From Bacteroidota bacterium (GTDB taxonomy: Bacteria > Bacteroidota > Bacteroidia > Sphingobacteriales > Sphingobacteriaceae), in NCBI GenBank assembly GCA_013288465.1, contig JABDBT010000039.1:1-20240 (forward strand): DNA of 20,240 nt. Direction: 5' to 3'. Below the pieces are notes generated by a model. It did not search any database, was not told where the DNA came from, and was given only the letters and a program-made list of their open reading frames with translations. The position numbers and the translations under genes are program-made. Position 1 is the first letter of the stretch; each line of letters opens with the position of its first letter. Below are positions 1-7,080 of this stretch, piece after piece.

Positions 1-32
1 TTGTTAATCCACCATATAACCTGTTATTTTTG
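1..32 (+). promoter_or_regulatory. Candidate Bacteroidetes promoter of the aldolase gene
   Basis: TATTTTTG at 25-32 is a full match to the Bacteroidetes -7 box TAnnTTTG. A TTG at 1-3 lies 21 bases upstream, close to the expected place of the -33 TTTG box, whose first base would fall outside the window. Transcription would begin about 25 bases before the ATG at 64. This is inferred from consensus only. Confidence 0.42.
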
Positions 33-63
33 CCACTACCACAATTTACTAAGCTGATAACCA

Positions 64-1083
64 ATGGATATTAAAGCATTGAAACAAACCGCCGCGGCAT
101 TAATGGCCGGGCACAAAGGCCTGCTGGCCATGGACGAAAGTTTGCCAACCTGCAATAAACGGTTCGCCGAGGTGGGCATACCCCAAACGGTTGAATATCG
201 CCGCGCCTACCGCGACATGATAGTTAACACCCCAAATTTTGGCGACTGCATAAGCGGCGCCATACTGTTCGACGAAACCATTTACCAGGCCACCACTACC
301 GGTGTTTTATTTGTTGATATATTAAAACAGGCGGGCATTATCCCCGGTATAAAGGTTGACGAAGGCGCTATTGATCTGGCAGGTTTCCCCGGCGAAAAAA
401 TAACCGAAGGGTTGGACGGCCTGCGCACCCGCCTGGCTAAATACTACAGCCTGGGCGCGCGTTTCTGCAAGTGGCGCGCCGTTATCACCATTGGCGACGA
501 TATACCCACCAACGGCTGCATTGATGCCAATACGCATTTGCTGGCCCGCTATGCCGCCCTATGCCAGGAAGCCGGCATGGTGCCCATTGTTGAACCTGAA
601 GTGCTGATGGACGGCAACCATACGATAGAAAAATGCTACGAAGTAACCGCCAACGCCTTGCGGTCGCTGTTTGCGCAGTTGCATATCCAAAGGGTAAACC
701 TGCAGGGCATCATCCTGAAACCAAATATGATCATAGCGGGTAAGGCCTGTCCCAAACAAAACAGTATTGATGAGGTTGCCGAGGCCACGGTAAACTGCCT
801 GTTAGAAAATGTACCGGCTATAGTGCCCGGCATTGCCTTCCTATCCGGCGGACAATCGGCTGCTGATGCATCAGCGCATTTAAACGCCATGCACGTAAAG
901 TTTAAAGGCATACTACCCTGGGCGCTCACCTTTTCGTTCGCCCGGGCCATACAACAACCCGCCCTCGAAATTTGGCGCGGCAAGGACGAAAATGTAAAAG
1001 AAGCGCAAAAAATGCTGTATCACCGCGCATCATTAGATAACGCCGCAAGGAGGGGCGAGTACACGGCGGAAATGGAAAAGTAA
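64..1083 (+). CDS. Class I fructose-bisphosphate aldolase
   Basis: This 339-residue protein is a cytoplasmic class I (Schiff-base) fructose-1,6-bisphosphate aldolase, splitting FBP into dihydroxyacetone phosphate and glyceraldehyde 3-phosphate. It aligns by eye with the animal/plant-type family over its whole length. The N-terminal LLAMDES gives the catalytic Asp (D24). K98 (GIKVDEG) and K137 (CKWRAV) match conserved active-site lysines. VEPEV at 176-180 holds the conserved glutamates. K219 in IILKPNM is the Schiff-base lysine, and SGGQS (261-265) is the phosphate-binding loop. The C-terminus (WALTFSFARAIQ, then RGEYTAEM) also fits, but it ends without the C-terminal Tyr of the animal enzymes. 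The gene stands before manA and would take hexose phosphates from the neighbouring mannose route into lower glycolysis. The ATG at 64 is the natural start, as it places LLAMDES at the usual distance from the N-terminus. Confidence 0.93.
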   Translation: MDIKALKQTAAALMAGHKGLLAMDESLPTCNKRFAEVGIPQTVEYRRAYRDMIVNTPNFGDCISGAILFDETIYQATTTGVLFVDILKQAGIIPGIKVDEGAIDLAGFPGEKITEGLDGLRTRLAKYYSLGARFCKWRAVITIGDDIPTNGCIDANTHLLARYAALCQEAGMVPIVEPEVLMDGNHTIEKCYEVTANALRSLFAQLHIQRVNLQGIILKPNMIIAGKACPKQNSIDEVAEATVNCLLENVPAIVPGIAFLSGGQSAADASAHLNAMHVKFKGILPWALTFSFARAIQQPALEIWRGKDENVKEAQKMLYHRASLDNAARRGEYTAEMEK

Positions 1084-1105
1084 AAAGCGCGGCTGCGCGA
1101 ATCCC

Positions 1106-1212
1106 TCCCGAGAGTTATCGGGATGAGGAGCGGAGAGGTGTGTTTCTCGAAACATATCGGCGAAACACACCCCTGCCACTACTCAGCCAAACGCGCCCCC
1201 TCTCAAGAGGGG
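1106..1212. repeat. Cluster of three short hairpins after the aldolase gene
   Basis: Three inverted repeats follow each other. TCCCGA/TCGGGA spans 1106-1123. A 9-bp perfect pair GTGTGTTTC/GAAACACAC lies at 1138-1146 and 1162-1170. CCCCTCT/AGAGGGG with a 2-base loop spans 1197-1212. None has a clear T-run, so they look like palindromic intergenic repeats rather than a canonical terminator, though any could stop aldolase transcription. The rest of the 1084-1528 gap is filled by the two repeats listed separately. Confidence 0.5.
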
Positions 1213-1233
1213 AACTTATAAAAAGCGTTTTTT

Positions 1234-1310
1234 CCCAACCCTCTTTACCGCTTGCGGTAGAGAGGGTCGCCCAGCGAAGCGTCGGCGGGGTGAGTCATCG
1301 CCGGCACGCT
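1234..1310 (+). repeat. Intergenic repeat family A, copy 1
   Basis: This element starts with a hairpin (CCCTCTTTACCG, then CGGTAGAGAGGG) and continues into GTCGCCCAGCG and GGGTGAGTCATCGCCGGC. Closely similar copies occur at 2634-2710 and 13952-14032, and an inverted diverged copy at 2557-2625. It is intergenic in every case, with no coding potential conserved between copies. Confidence 0.8.
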
Positions 1311-1426
1311 GAATAAACGAAACTACTTCCGAATACGGGAGTTTTAATAAAAGAAAAAACAAAAAGTCTCCTCAACCGGGGGAGATTTAGAGGGGGCTAT
1401 AGACAAAAGCCCCTTCGAAGGAAAAA

Positions 1427-1521
1427 ACAAAAAAAGCCCCTCTCCCAAACAAACCTTTTCCGCTTCCCTTCTCCTTTGGAGAAGGTGGCCGAAGGTCGGA
1501 TGAGGCAAAGAGGGGTTGGGG
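1427..1521 (+). repeat. 95-bp repeat family B, copy 1 (leader of manA)
   Basis: This block matches 2793-2887 at 94 of 95 positions by direct comparison; the one difference is G at 1505 against A at 2871. It ends 7 bases before the manA start codon. It contains the hairpin CTTCTCC-TTT-GGAGAAG (1468-1484) inside an outer pair CCCCTCT (1437-1443)/AGAGGGG (1509-1515), so the mRNA just before the start codon could fold into a long stem. Confidence 0.9.
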
Positions 1522-1528
1522 TGAGGCC

Positions 1529-2554
1529 ATGACACAAACAAAACTATATCCGCTAAAATTTGAACCTATATACCAGTACCGGATATGGGGAGGCCGCCGC
1601 CTGGCTAACTTGCTGAGCAAGCCGCTGCCGCCCAATGATCCCATTGGCGAAGCCTGGATATTAAGCGACCGCGACGATCACCCCAGTTTGGTGATGGATG
1701 GCCCGCTAAAAGGGAAGTCGATCAAAGAGTTATTAGCCGAATCTAAAGAAGAACTGCTGGGCAAATACGCGGCGGATTATGAGCGCTTCCCGTTATTGCT
1801 CAAATTTTTAGACGCGCAGAAAGTATTATCGGTACAGGTACACCCGTCGGATGATAAAAAGAAATACATCCCCAAAGGCGAAAGCGGTAAAACCGAAGCC
1901 TGGGTAGTTTTAGAAACCGGCGCAGAGGGCCGCATTTATGCCGGGCTAAAACCGGGCACCACCAAACAAAGTATCAAAAAAGACTTAGCCGCCCATAAAG
2001 TAGCTAATGACCTGGCAAGCTTTGTGCCCAAAGTGGGCGATGCCGTTTTTATAAAAGCCGGCACCGTACATACCCTTGCCGATCTGGTAGTTTTTGAGGT
2101 ACAGGAAAATAGCGACGTTACCTACCGCCTGTATGATTGGGACCGCATTGACGAAAAAACAGGCAAACCCCGCCCTTTGCAGGTGGAGCAGGCCCTGGCC
2201 TGTATTGATTTTTCGCTCACCAATATTGGCCCCGTTGTGCCGTTTAAACAAGACGACGGTACAGTTTTAAGGGAGAAAATATTTGATTCGGATAAGTTCA
2301 GGGTAACCCGGCTTACCTGCGGATCGGTATTTACGGTAGGCGAGGAGGGCGCGCCGGTTGTGCTGATAGGCATACATGGCGAAGGCCGCATACAAACCAA
2401 AACCGAGGCTTATACACTGGCCAAAGGCGAGGTAATGTTATTACCCGCGTCAGTTGGCCCATGCCAGTTTATATGTAAAAATGAAATGGTTGTACTGGAG
2501 GTTGGGTTGCCGGAAGTGGGATTGGTAAATAAAGATAATGGTTTAGCGAGGTAA
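1529..2554 (+). CDS. manA: Mannose-6-phosphate isomerase, type I
   Basis: This 341-residue cytoplasmic zinc enzyme interconverts mannose 6-phosphate and fructose 6-phosphate. It begins with the family's LKFEPIYQYRIWGG and has GEAWILSDRDD at 40-50. The metal ligands are visible as Q103 and H105 (VQVHP), E123 (GKTEAW) and H181 (AGTVHTL), with the conserved arginine R200 in the VTYRLYDWDR segment. The length fits the compact Bacillus-type isomerases (a little over 300 residues) rather than the longer E. coli ManA. The ATG at 1529 is preceded by repeat B, not by a Shine-Dalgarno site. A phosphomannomutase-like gene and a GH130 gene follow on the same strand. Each is separated by hundreds of bases of repeats, so a single operon is not certain. 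Confidence 0.93.
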   Translation: MTQTKLYPLKFEPIYQYRIWGGRRLANLLSKPLPPNDPIGEAWILSDRDDHPSLVMDGPLKGKSIKELLAESKEELLGKYAADYERFPLLLKFLDAQKVLSVQVHPSDDKKKYIPKGESGKTEAWVVLETGAEGRIYAGLKPGTTKQSIKKDLAAHKVANDLASFVPKVGDAVFIKAGTVHTLADLVVFEVQENSDVTYRLYDWDRIDEKTGKPRPLQVEQALACIDFSLTNIGPVVPFKQDDGTVLREKIFDSDKFRVTRLTCGSVFTVGEEGAPVVLIGIHGEGRIQTKTEAYTLAKGEVMLLPASVGPCQFICKNEMVVLEVGLPEVGLVNKDNGLAR

Positions 2555-2556
2555 AT

Positions 2557-2625
2557 CGGCGATGACTCGCCCGGTCTTTGCTTCGCTCGACCGCCCTCTC
2601 TTCTGCAAGCAGAAAAGAGGGGATT
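2557..2625 (-). repeat. Intergenic repeat family A, inverted diverged copy
   Basis: Read on the minus strand, this stretch is a diverged version of family A: CGGCGATGACTC, GCTTCGCT, CCCTCTC and AAAGAGGGG are kept in order. It stands head to head with the plus-strand copy at 2634-2710, with fewer than 10 bases between them, so the two could form one large cruciform. It begins right after the manA stop codon. Confidence 0.65.
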
Positions 2626-2633
2626 TGGATTTT

Positions 2634-2710
2634 CCCAACCCTCTTTACCGTTTACGGTAGAGGGGGTCGCCCAGCGTAGCGTCGGCAGGGTGAGTCGTCG
2701 CCGACATGCG
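2634..2710 (+). repeat. Intergenic repeat family A, copy 2
   Basis: Same element as at 1234-1310 (CCCAACCCTCTTTACCG, then CGGTAGAGGGGGTCGCCCAGCG and GGGTGAGTCGTCGCCG) with a few substitutions. The hairpin bases have changed in a compensating way: TACCGTTTACGGTA here against TACCGCTTGCGGTA in copy 1, which suggests that the stem matters. Confidence 0.8.
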
Positions 2711-2792
2711 ATAATCAGGTTCGATTGAACTTAATAATATTGCCGATAGTGATGGTTTTAATAACAGATAGATAAAATACTTAAATAGATAA

Positions 2793-2887
2793 ACAAAAAA
2801 AGCCCCTCTCCCAAACAAACCTTTTCCGCTTCCCTTCTCCTTTGGAGAAGGTGGCCGAAGGTCGGATGAGACAAAGAGGGGTTGGGG
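2793..2887 (+). repeat. 95-bp repeat family B, copy 2 (leader of the phosphomannomutase-like gene)
   Basis: This is the second copy of the 95-bp element, differing from 1427-1521 by one base. It ends 8 bases before the ATG at 2896. The flanks differ between copies, which fits insertion or conversion of a discrete element rather than a longer duplication. Confidence 0.9.
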
Positions 2888-2895
2888 CTAAGCTT

Positions 2896-3675
2896 ATGAA
2901 AAAACTAATTGTATTTGATCTCGACGGCACACTTGCCGAAAGTAAAGCGGCTATTGATAAACAAATGGTAACCGTTTTAGACGCGTTGTTAAACGTGGCC
3001 AAAGTAGCCATTATATCCGGCGGCGACTGGCCCCAGTTTGAAAAACAGGTGTTAGCCAAATTGGGGCATATTAAACAGCTCAAAAACCTATACATACTGC
3101 CAACCTGCGGCACAAAGTTTTACCGGTATAAAAAATCGGGGTGGGTAAAGCTGTATTCGGAAGATTTTACGCCCGATGAAAAAACAAAGATCATTGATTC
3201 GTTAAACGAAGCGGTAGAAGAGTCGCATATCAAACCCGCAAAAACCTGGGGCGAACAAATTGAGGACAGGGGCAGCCAGATCACCTTCTCGGCATTGGGC
3301 CAAAAAGCGCCGCTGGATGCCAAAAAAACTTTCGACCCTAAATTCATCAAACGCAAAAAAATACAAAAAGCGCTTAGCTTCACAATACCTAACTTCGCCG
3401 TTAATTTAGGCGGAACAACATCGGTTGATGTTACCAAACCCGGTATTGATAAAGCTTACGGCATAAAAAAGTTAAAAGAAATATTAGGGATCAAAAAAAG
3501 CGAAATGCTGTTTATCGGCGATGCTATTTTCCCCGGCGGAAACGATTACCCCGCCAAAGAAGCAGGCGTAGCTTCCGTATGCATCAAAGACCCCGACGAA
3601 ACAAAACGCGTTATAGAAGGTATTATAGCTTGTTTGGATAAACAAGGGAAATATACAAAGGGGCTGGGTGTCTGA
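2896..3675 (+). CDS. HAD-IIB family protein resembling eukaryotic-type phosphomannomutase
   Basis: The 259-residue protein begins MKKLIVFDLDGT, with HAD nucleophile D8 and acid/base D10. Later segments line up by eye with eukaryotic phosphomannomutases: ISGGDWPQFEKQ (40-51), EDRGSQITFSALGQ (123-136), GGTTSVDVTKPGIDK (172-186) and GDAIFPGGNDYP (208-219), followed by PDETKRV. The order and spacing fit the PMM cap and core. The role would be interconversion of mannose 1-phosphate and mannose 6-phosphate, which suits the position between manA and a GH130 gene. A plain sugar-phosphate phosphatase of the same HAD-IIB class cannot be excluded. An in-frame ATG at 2842 is rejected as start because it lies inside repeat B and would add 18 residues encoded by the repeat. 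The TGA stop lies in the left arm of a palindromic repeat. Confidence 0.82.
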   Translation: MKKLIVFDLDGTLAESKAAIDKQMVTVLDALLNVAKVAIISGGDWPQFEKQVLAKLGHIKQLKNLYILPTCGTKFYRYKKSGWVKLYSEDFTPDEKTKIIDSLNEAVEESHIKPAKTWGEQIEDRGSQITFSALGQKAPLDAKKTFDPKFIKRKKIQKALSFTIPNFAVNLGGTTSVDVTKPGIDKAYGIKKLKEILGIKKSEMLFIGDAIFPGGNDYPAKEAGVASVCIKDPDETKRVIEGIIACLDKQGKYTKGLGV

Positions 3676-3782
3676 ACCATGATTCATAGGATTGAAAGAT
3701 TGTCATGATGCATATCAATTAGAAATCCTTTAATCCTAAAATCAGCCGAATCATGGTTCAGACAAAAATCATGGTTCAGACA
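3671..3782. repeat. Palindromic repeat family C, copy 1
   Basis: TCTGAACCATGATTC at 3671-3685 is a perfect 15-base inverted partner of 3748-3762. Internal AGGATT/AATCCT pairs lie between the arms. The right arm is partly duplicated at 3766-3782 (AAATCATGGTTCAGACA). The left arm overlaps the last codons of the preceding gene, so TGA at 3673-3675 is part of the repeat. A second copy lies at 8100-8193. Confidence 0.85.
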
Positions 3783-4115
3783 ACCCGTCAGCAGAACAGC
3801 TTCGGCCAAAATCTGGCAAAACAATGCAGGGCAGTGCGGCAGCAGGGCATAGGAAATATTTGCAGAAGGGTCGGCCACGAGCAAGTGCGCAGGCCACAAG
3901 CGTACAAGGCGGGGCAACTGTTTCCAGCCCAGGTTTTGTCGGATTTGCAGCGCAAAGGCCCGTGCGGCAAAGAAGCCTTTCTACTGACTTGATCTTTTGG
4001 TTACTTTTGTATCAAGACAAAAGTAACAGCCTCCGCGGCAATTGAGCGGACGAATGCTCTCATTTACAACGAAATATCTTTCGAAAGACTATCTGATACA
4101 GAAGTTGCCACGCCA
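3782..4115 (+). repeat. Long (about 330 bp) repeat family D, copy 1
   Basis: This block is highly similar along its whole length to 5251-5583, in the same orientation, and the two flank the GH130 gene. Shared landmarks include GGCAAAACAATG, AGAAGGGTCGGCCACGAGCA, CAGCCCAGGTTTTGTCGGAT and CCTCCGCGGCAATTGAGCGG. It holds a perfect 11-bp hairpin GTTACTTTTGT-ATCAAG-ACAAAAGTAAC at 4000-4027. Short reading frames on both strands cross it, but they are broken differently in the two copies, so I regard it as non-coding. From 4116 to the GH130 start nothing is recognisable. Confidence 0.85.
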
Positions 4116-4209
4116 CTTAATAGTGCCCCACCCACATTAAAGACAAAAAGCCCCAACCAAAAACATTTTACTTTAAAATTGTTTGATAAATACGTACCAA
4201 ATAACTACC

Positions 4210-5223
4210 ATGATATCCGTAAAAAAAGAAGGCGTATTACTCAGGCAAACCAACCTGGAATTTGAGAACGAAGGAGTTTTAAACCCGGCTATTATAGTTG
4301 ATGGGGAAGATATTCATATGTTTTACCGGGCCGTGCGTATCGGCAATTACTCAACCATAGGCCACTGCAAATTAAGCGGCCCCTTAACCGTTGCCGAACG
4401 TGATACCAGGCCCATATTATTTTCGCAAATGGACTATGAAACCCATGGGCTCGAAGACCCGCGGATAGTTAAGATAGACGGGTTATATTATTTGAGCTAT
4501 ATCGCCTATGATAGTAAAGATGCGCTCGGCGCGCTGGCAACCTCTACAGATCTTGTGAATTGGGAAAGACAAGGCATTATTGTACCGCAAATTCCATACA
4601 CCGAATTTCTGCGGCTGATCAAAACCAACCCCGAAATCGACAACCGGTACGCCGATAACTTTGACCCCAACAATACCGTAGTGATGGATAAGGACCTGGT
4701 TTTCTTTCCGCGCCGCGTAAACGGGAAACTCACTTTTTTGCACCGCATTAAACCCGGCATACAACTTACCGCTGTTGACAGCCTTGACGAGTTAACCATG
4801 GATTTCTGGAAAAACTACGTACAGCACCTCAACGAAAATATTGTAATTACCCCTAAATATCCCTATGAGGTTAGGTATGTAGGCGGCGGCTGTCCGCCAA
4901 TTGAAACGGAACACGGCTGGGTTATGATCTATCACGGCGCGAAGGATGCCCCTGTAAAGGGTTTTGAATATTCGGCCTGCGTGGCCCTGCTTGATCTGGA
5001 TAACCCGCTTAAAGAAATTGCCAGGCTGCCCTACCCGCTGTTTAAACCCGACCAGGATTATGAGCTCGCCGGCGATGTGGATGATGTGGTATTCCCCACC
5101 GGCACCGCTTTGTTTGGCGATACCCTGTACATCTACTACGGCGCCGCCGATGATATTATCGCGGTTGCATCAGTAAGTTTATCGGGGTTAGTGAAGGAGT
5201 TATTGGCGAATCTGAAAAGTTAA
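4210..5223 (+). CDS. GH130 family mannoside phosphorylase-type glycosidase
   Basis: The 337-residue protein has the single five-bladed beta-propeller sequence pattern of GH130, enzymes that cleave beta-mannosides, mostly by phosphorolysis with release of alpha-mannose 1-phosphate. Visible family segments are NPAIIVDGEDIHMFYR (25-40), GLEDPRI (80-86, D83 being the probable catalytic Asp), VGGGCPPIETEHGW with YHGAKD (224-246), and a C-terminal IYYGAADDIIAVA (308-320). No signal peptide is visible, so it should act in the cytoplasm on imported oligosaccharides. The neighbouring phosphomannomutase-like and manA genes would take up mannose 1-phosphate. The ATG at 4210 is preferred; a TTG at 4183 would add nine residues with no family support. 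The exact linkage and acceptor cannot be read from the sequence, and some GH130 members are hydrolases. Confidence 0.85.
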   Translation: MISVKKEGVLLRQTNLEFENEGVLNPAIIVDGEDIHMFYRAVRIGNYSTIGHCKLSGPLTVAERDTRPILFSQMDYETHGLEDPRIVKIDGLYYLSYIAYDSKDALGALATSTDLVNWERQGIIVPQIPYTEFLRLIKTNPEIDNRYADNFDPNNTVVMDKDLVFFPRRVNGKLTFLHRIKPGIQLTAVDSLDELTMDFWKNYVQHLNENIVITPKYPYEVRYVGGGCPPIETEHGWVMIYHGAKDAPVKGFEYSACVALLDLDNPLKEIARLPYPLFKPDQDYELAGDVDDVVFPTGTALFGDTLYIYYGAADDIIAVASVSLSGLVKELLANLKS

Positions 5224-5250
5224 TGATTCCATAAGATTAGCATTAGATAA

Positions 5251-5583
5251 AACCGTCAGTAGAAAAGCTTCGGGCGAAATCAGGCAAAACAATGTGGGCC
5301 AGTGCGGCTGCAGGGCATAAGAAATATTTGCAGAAGGGTCGGCCACGAGCAAGCGCAGGCCATAAGCGCACAAGGCGGGGCAATTGTTTCCAGCCCAGGT
5401 TTTGTCGGATTTGCAGCGCAATGGCCATGAGCGAAAAGAAGCCTTTCTACTGACTTGATTTTTTGGTTACTTTTGTATCAAGACAAATAGTAACAGCCTC
5501 CGCGGCAATTGAGCGGGCTGATGGTCTTATTTACAACAAAATACCCTTCGAAGGACTAACCAATGCGGATATTGCCGCCCGCC
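5251..5583 (+). repeat. Long repeat family D, copy 2
   Basis: Direct-orientation copy of 3782-4115, with small indels. The hairpin at 5466-5494 has an extra base in its right arm (ACAAATAGTAAC), which spoils the perfect stem of copy 1. The copy starts 27 bases after the GH130 stop codon. The rest of the interval up to 5679 holds the uxaC promoter candidate. Confidence 0.85.
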
Positions 5584-5624
5584 TATCGTTTGCGTAAAAA
5601 AATACGTTAAAACACGCTTCATTG

Positions 5625-5656
5625 TTTGCTAAACCGTTAGATATAAGCTATAATTG
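5625..5656 (+). promoter_or_regulatory. Candidate promoter of uxaC
   Basis: TTTG at 5625-5628 and TATAATTG at 5649-5656 are 20 bases apart, close to the Bacteroidetes pattern TTTG-N19-TAnnTTTG, with one mismatch in the -7 box. The start codon lies 23 bases further on. This would drive uxaC and the overlapping kinase gene. Confidence 0.42.
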
Positions 5657-5679
5657 TTGCCCCAAAGGATAGTGAAAAA

Positions 5680-7080
5680 ATGAAGAATTTTCTGGATCAG
5701 GATTTTATATTACAAACAGATACCGCTAAGCAGTTATACCATAATTATGCCAGCGAGATGCCCATTATTGATTACCATTGCCACTTACCGCCCGACCAGA
5801 TCGCCAATGATATTAATTTTGATAACCTAACCCAGATATGGCTTTACGGCGACCATTATAAATGGCGTGCCATGCGTGCCAACGGCGTAAATGAAAGCTA
5901 TATCACCGGCAATAAAACTGATTGGGAGAAGTTTGAAAAATGGGCCGCTACCGTACCTTATACCCTGCGTAACCCGCTATATCATTGGACACACCTGGAA
6001 CTGCAGCGCTATTTTGGCGTAAAGGAATTATTATCTGCTGATACCGCTAAAAAAATATTTGACGAGTGCAGCGAAAAATTAAGATCGCCCGAGTTTAGCG
6101 TGCGTAACCTGGTTAAAAACAAAAAAGTTGAACTGGTAGGCACTACGGATGATCCGCTGGATAATTTAGCTTATCACCAAAAAATAAGTAAAGATGGTTA
6201 CCCGGTAAAAGTGTTACCCGCCTTCAGACCGGATAAAGCTATGAACAGTGATGATGTAGCTGGGTTGAATGCTTATATCGATCAACTGGAAAAAGTTGCC
6301 AATGCCACCATTACCGACCTGAATAGTTACCTCGACGCGTTAAAATCGCGCCATGATTACTTCCATGCCAACGGTTGTAAAATATCAGACCACGGCTTAG
6401 AGCAAATTTATGCCGATGATTATACCGAACAGGAAATAAAAGCTATATTCCTGAAAATAAGAGGTAAGCAGAATATTACCGCCGAAGAAAACTTAAAGTT
6501 CAAGTCGGCTATGCTTTACCAGTTTGCTATCTGGGATCATGAACGGGGTTGGGTGCAGCAATACCATTTAGGCGCGTTACGCAATAATAATGAACGTACA
6601 CTGAGAGAGCTGGGCCCTGACACAGGGGTTGACTCGATAGGTGATTTCCCGCAGGGAAAAATGCTATCTAAATTCTTAAACCGTTTAGACTCTACCAACC
6701 AGTTAGCCAAAACTATACTCTATAACTTAAACCCGGCCGATAACGATCTGATGGCCTCCATGACCGGCAATTTTAACGATGGCTCGGTAGCCGGGAAAAT
6801 TCAATTTGGTTCGGCCTGGTGGTTTTTAGATCAGAAGGACGGTATGACGCAGCAACTTAACTCTTTATCTAACATTGGTTTAGTAAGCCGTATGGTAGGG
6901 ATGCTTACAGATTCGCGCAGCTTTATGTCGTTCCCGAGGCATGAGTATTTCCGCAGGATATTGTGTAACCTGTTTGGGAATGATATCGAAAACGGCGAAA
7001 TGCCAAATGATATAGCCTGGACAGGTAAGATCATCAAAGATATTTGCTACTTTAATGCAAAAGAATATTTTGGATTGTGA
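5680..7080 (+). CDS. uxaC: Uronate isomerase (glucuronate/galacturonate isomerase)
   Basis: UxaC converts D-glucuronate to D-fructuronate and D-galacturonate to D-tagaturonate, the first step of the hexuronate (Ashwell) pathway in the cytoplasm. The 466-residue length is typical of the family. The amidohydrolase-type metal motif HCH is present at 33-35 (IIDYHCHLPP). The following stretch, including WLYGDHYKWRAMRANG, TLRNPLYHWTHLELQRYF and later VGTTDDPLDNL, matches the family. QFGSAWWFLDQKDGMTQQ and a C-terminal VGMLTDSRSFMSFPRHEYFRR are also characteristic. The ATG at 5680 lies 23 bases after a candidate promoter. The stop codon overlaps the GTG start of the kinase gene by four bases, so the two are probably translationally coupled. 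Fructuronate reductase and mannonate dehydratase are not nearby. Confidence 0.96.
   Translation: MKNFLDQDFILQTDTAKQLYHNYASEMPIIDYHCHLPPDQIANDINFDNLTQIWLYGDHYKWRAMRANGVNESYITGNKTDWEKFEKWAATVPYTLRNPLYHWTHLELQRYFGVKELLSADTAKKIFDECSEKLRSPEFSVRNLVKNKKVELVGTTDDPLDNLAYHQKISKDGYPVKVLPAFRPDKAMNSDDVAGLNAYIDQLEKVANATITDLNSYLDALKSRHDYFHANGCKISDHGLEQIYADDYTEQEIKAIFLKIRGKQNITAEENLKFKSAMLYQFAIWDHERGWVQQYHLGALRNNNERTLRELGPDTGVDSIGDFPQGKMLSKFLNRLDSTNQLAKTILYNLNPADNDLMASMTGNFNDGSVAGKIQFGSAWWFLDQKDGMTQQLNSLSNIGLVSRMVGMLTDSRSFMSFPRHEYFRRILCNLFGNDIENGEMPNDIAWTGKIIKDICYFNAKEYFGL

Noticed and set aside
1081..1528. Riboswitch or structured RNA gene in the long gap before manA
   Set aside because: The gap is accounted for by hairpins and repeats A and B, all with other copies in the window or repeat-like structure; no known riboswitch core was recognised.
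1344..1644. Minus-strand frames rich in Pro, Ser and Phe before and over the start of manA
   Set aside because: They read through the 95-bp repeat B and into manA antisense; composition is that of the repeat.
2842..2895. Upstream ATG for the phosphomannomutase-like gene
   Set aside because: The extra 18 residues are encoded by repeat B; the HAD motif FDLDGT sits at the normal distance from the ATG at 2896.
3753..4045. Overlapping open frames of 60-79 codons on both strands in the repeat before GH130
   Set aside because: They lie inside repeat D; the second copy at 5251-5583 has the frames broken or shifted, and the translations are shared repeat sequence, not a conserved protein.
5200..5428. 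Minus-strand frames of 61-73 codons after GH130
   Set aside because: Translations of the second copy of repeat D, similar by sequence identity of the repeat only.
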